From the NCBI GenBank assembly GCA_017965445.1, contig JAGCPZ010000046.1, positions 1 to 44,945 on the forward strand: a stretch of 44,945 bases of DNA, read 5' to 3'. Position 1 is the stretch's first letter; each line of letters starts with the position of its first letter. Both the position numbers and the translations under genes were made by a program. Below the pieces are notes generated by a model that saw only the letters and a list, made by a program, of their open reading frames with translations, did no database searches and was not told where the DNA came from. Below, one piece after another: positions 44,800-44,945 of this stretch. The stretch comes from Fibrobacter sp. GTDB taxonomy: Bacteria > Fibrobacterota > Fibrobacteria > Fibrobacterales > Fibrobacteraceae.

Positions 44800-44945
44800 T
44801 GAGCTGACCCCAAAAAGTTGGACGGTTTAAAGTTAAAATTAAATTGAGTTGTGAGTCCGGTATTGCACCGGGCTCATTCCTTTTAGGCGCAGCTTTATCC
44901 GGTCGTTGTTGTAGTATTCGATATAGTTCCTCAGTTCCTGCTTGA
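44800..44945. mobile_element. IS3-family insertion sequence, one end (continues beyond window)
   Basis: The end begins about 44800 with TGAGCTGACCCCAAAAAGTTGGAC in outline, matching the CCCCAAAAAGTTGGAC-type terminal repeat common to IS3/IS150-group elements. The transposase C-terminus on the minus strand lies directly inside. Confidence 0.85.
44839..44945 (-). CDS. IS3-family transposase OrfB, C-terminal fragment (continues beyond window)
   Basis: The minus strand encodes [18 protein letters not shown], then [14 protein letters not shown] and TAA at 44839. This is the typical end of an IS3-type DDE transposase (rve/integrase core), where YI.YYN..RI...L.G.SPV.YR is conserved. The rest, with the catalytic residues, is outside the window, so activity cannot be judged. 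Confidence 0.9.
   Translation of the reverse strand, partial: KQELRNYIEYYNNDRIKLRLKGMSPVQYRTHNSI

Overview
The window looks like chromosome of a Fibrobacter, close to F. succinogenes. The clues are plant-cell-wall enzymes with serine-rich linkers and C-terminal tails like type IX secretion sorting domains (GH16, GH11, CE8 and PL10), a TIGR02147-family regulator (a family first defined in F. succinogenes), many Ser-rich lipoproteins, and a dense population of short extragenic palindromes with ends like GGATYC and GRATGAC. The species call is inference from these traits; no rRNA is present.

Layout. 1-1,524: 3' part of thrS, a duplicated relic of the thrS 3' end, and a rubredoxin. 1,604-5,131: phosphopantetheinyl transferase, GH16 beta-glucanase lipoprotein, GH11 xylanase, YbaK deacylase. 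5,280-9,996: Gfo/Idh/MocA oxidoreductase, peptidoglycan amidase, glycogen phosphorylase. 10,000-13,500: an AT-rich accessory island with an unrecognised 529-aa protein and an AlbA_2/GHKL-type ATPase in one operon. 13,812-18,527: GNAT acetyltransferase, a 600-bp non-coding region with three copies of one hairpin, a histidine-phosphatase lipoprotein overlapping an SDR, and PutP. 18,744-22,688: outer-membrane barrel, two tandem tRNA-Gly(GCC) genes in a palindrome-rich duplication, HemW, and a primary-type sigma factor. 23,094-34,726: an envelope or glycolipid block with two methyltransferases, GT4, GT2, two UPF0104 flippase-like membrane proteins, a UvrD-like helicase fused to a PlsC acyltransferase, glutamate racemase, and a double-LamG lipoprotein. 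34,780-39,788: a hypothetical protein, then a pectin module (pectinesterase and PL10 pectate lyase). 40,086-44,749: TIGR02147 regulator with a coupled lipoprotein, then monomeric isocitrate dehydrogenase. 44,800-44,945: the end of an IS3-family element that landed in a palindromic repeat.

How it works together. The GH16, GH11, CE8 and PL10 enzymes would attack beta-glucan, xylan and pectin outside the cell. Glycogen phosphorylase, IDH and PutP serve central metabolism. The middle block probably builds or exports surface glycolipid or glycan. The most striking non-gene signal is the palindromic repeat family. It lies between genes, forms terminator-like hairpins, makes up much of the GH16 linker in frame, sits in frame inside the helicase, and is the apparent IS target at the right edge. 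A different small palindrome lies at the break of two relic duplications, thrS and tRNA-Gly.
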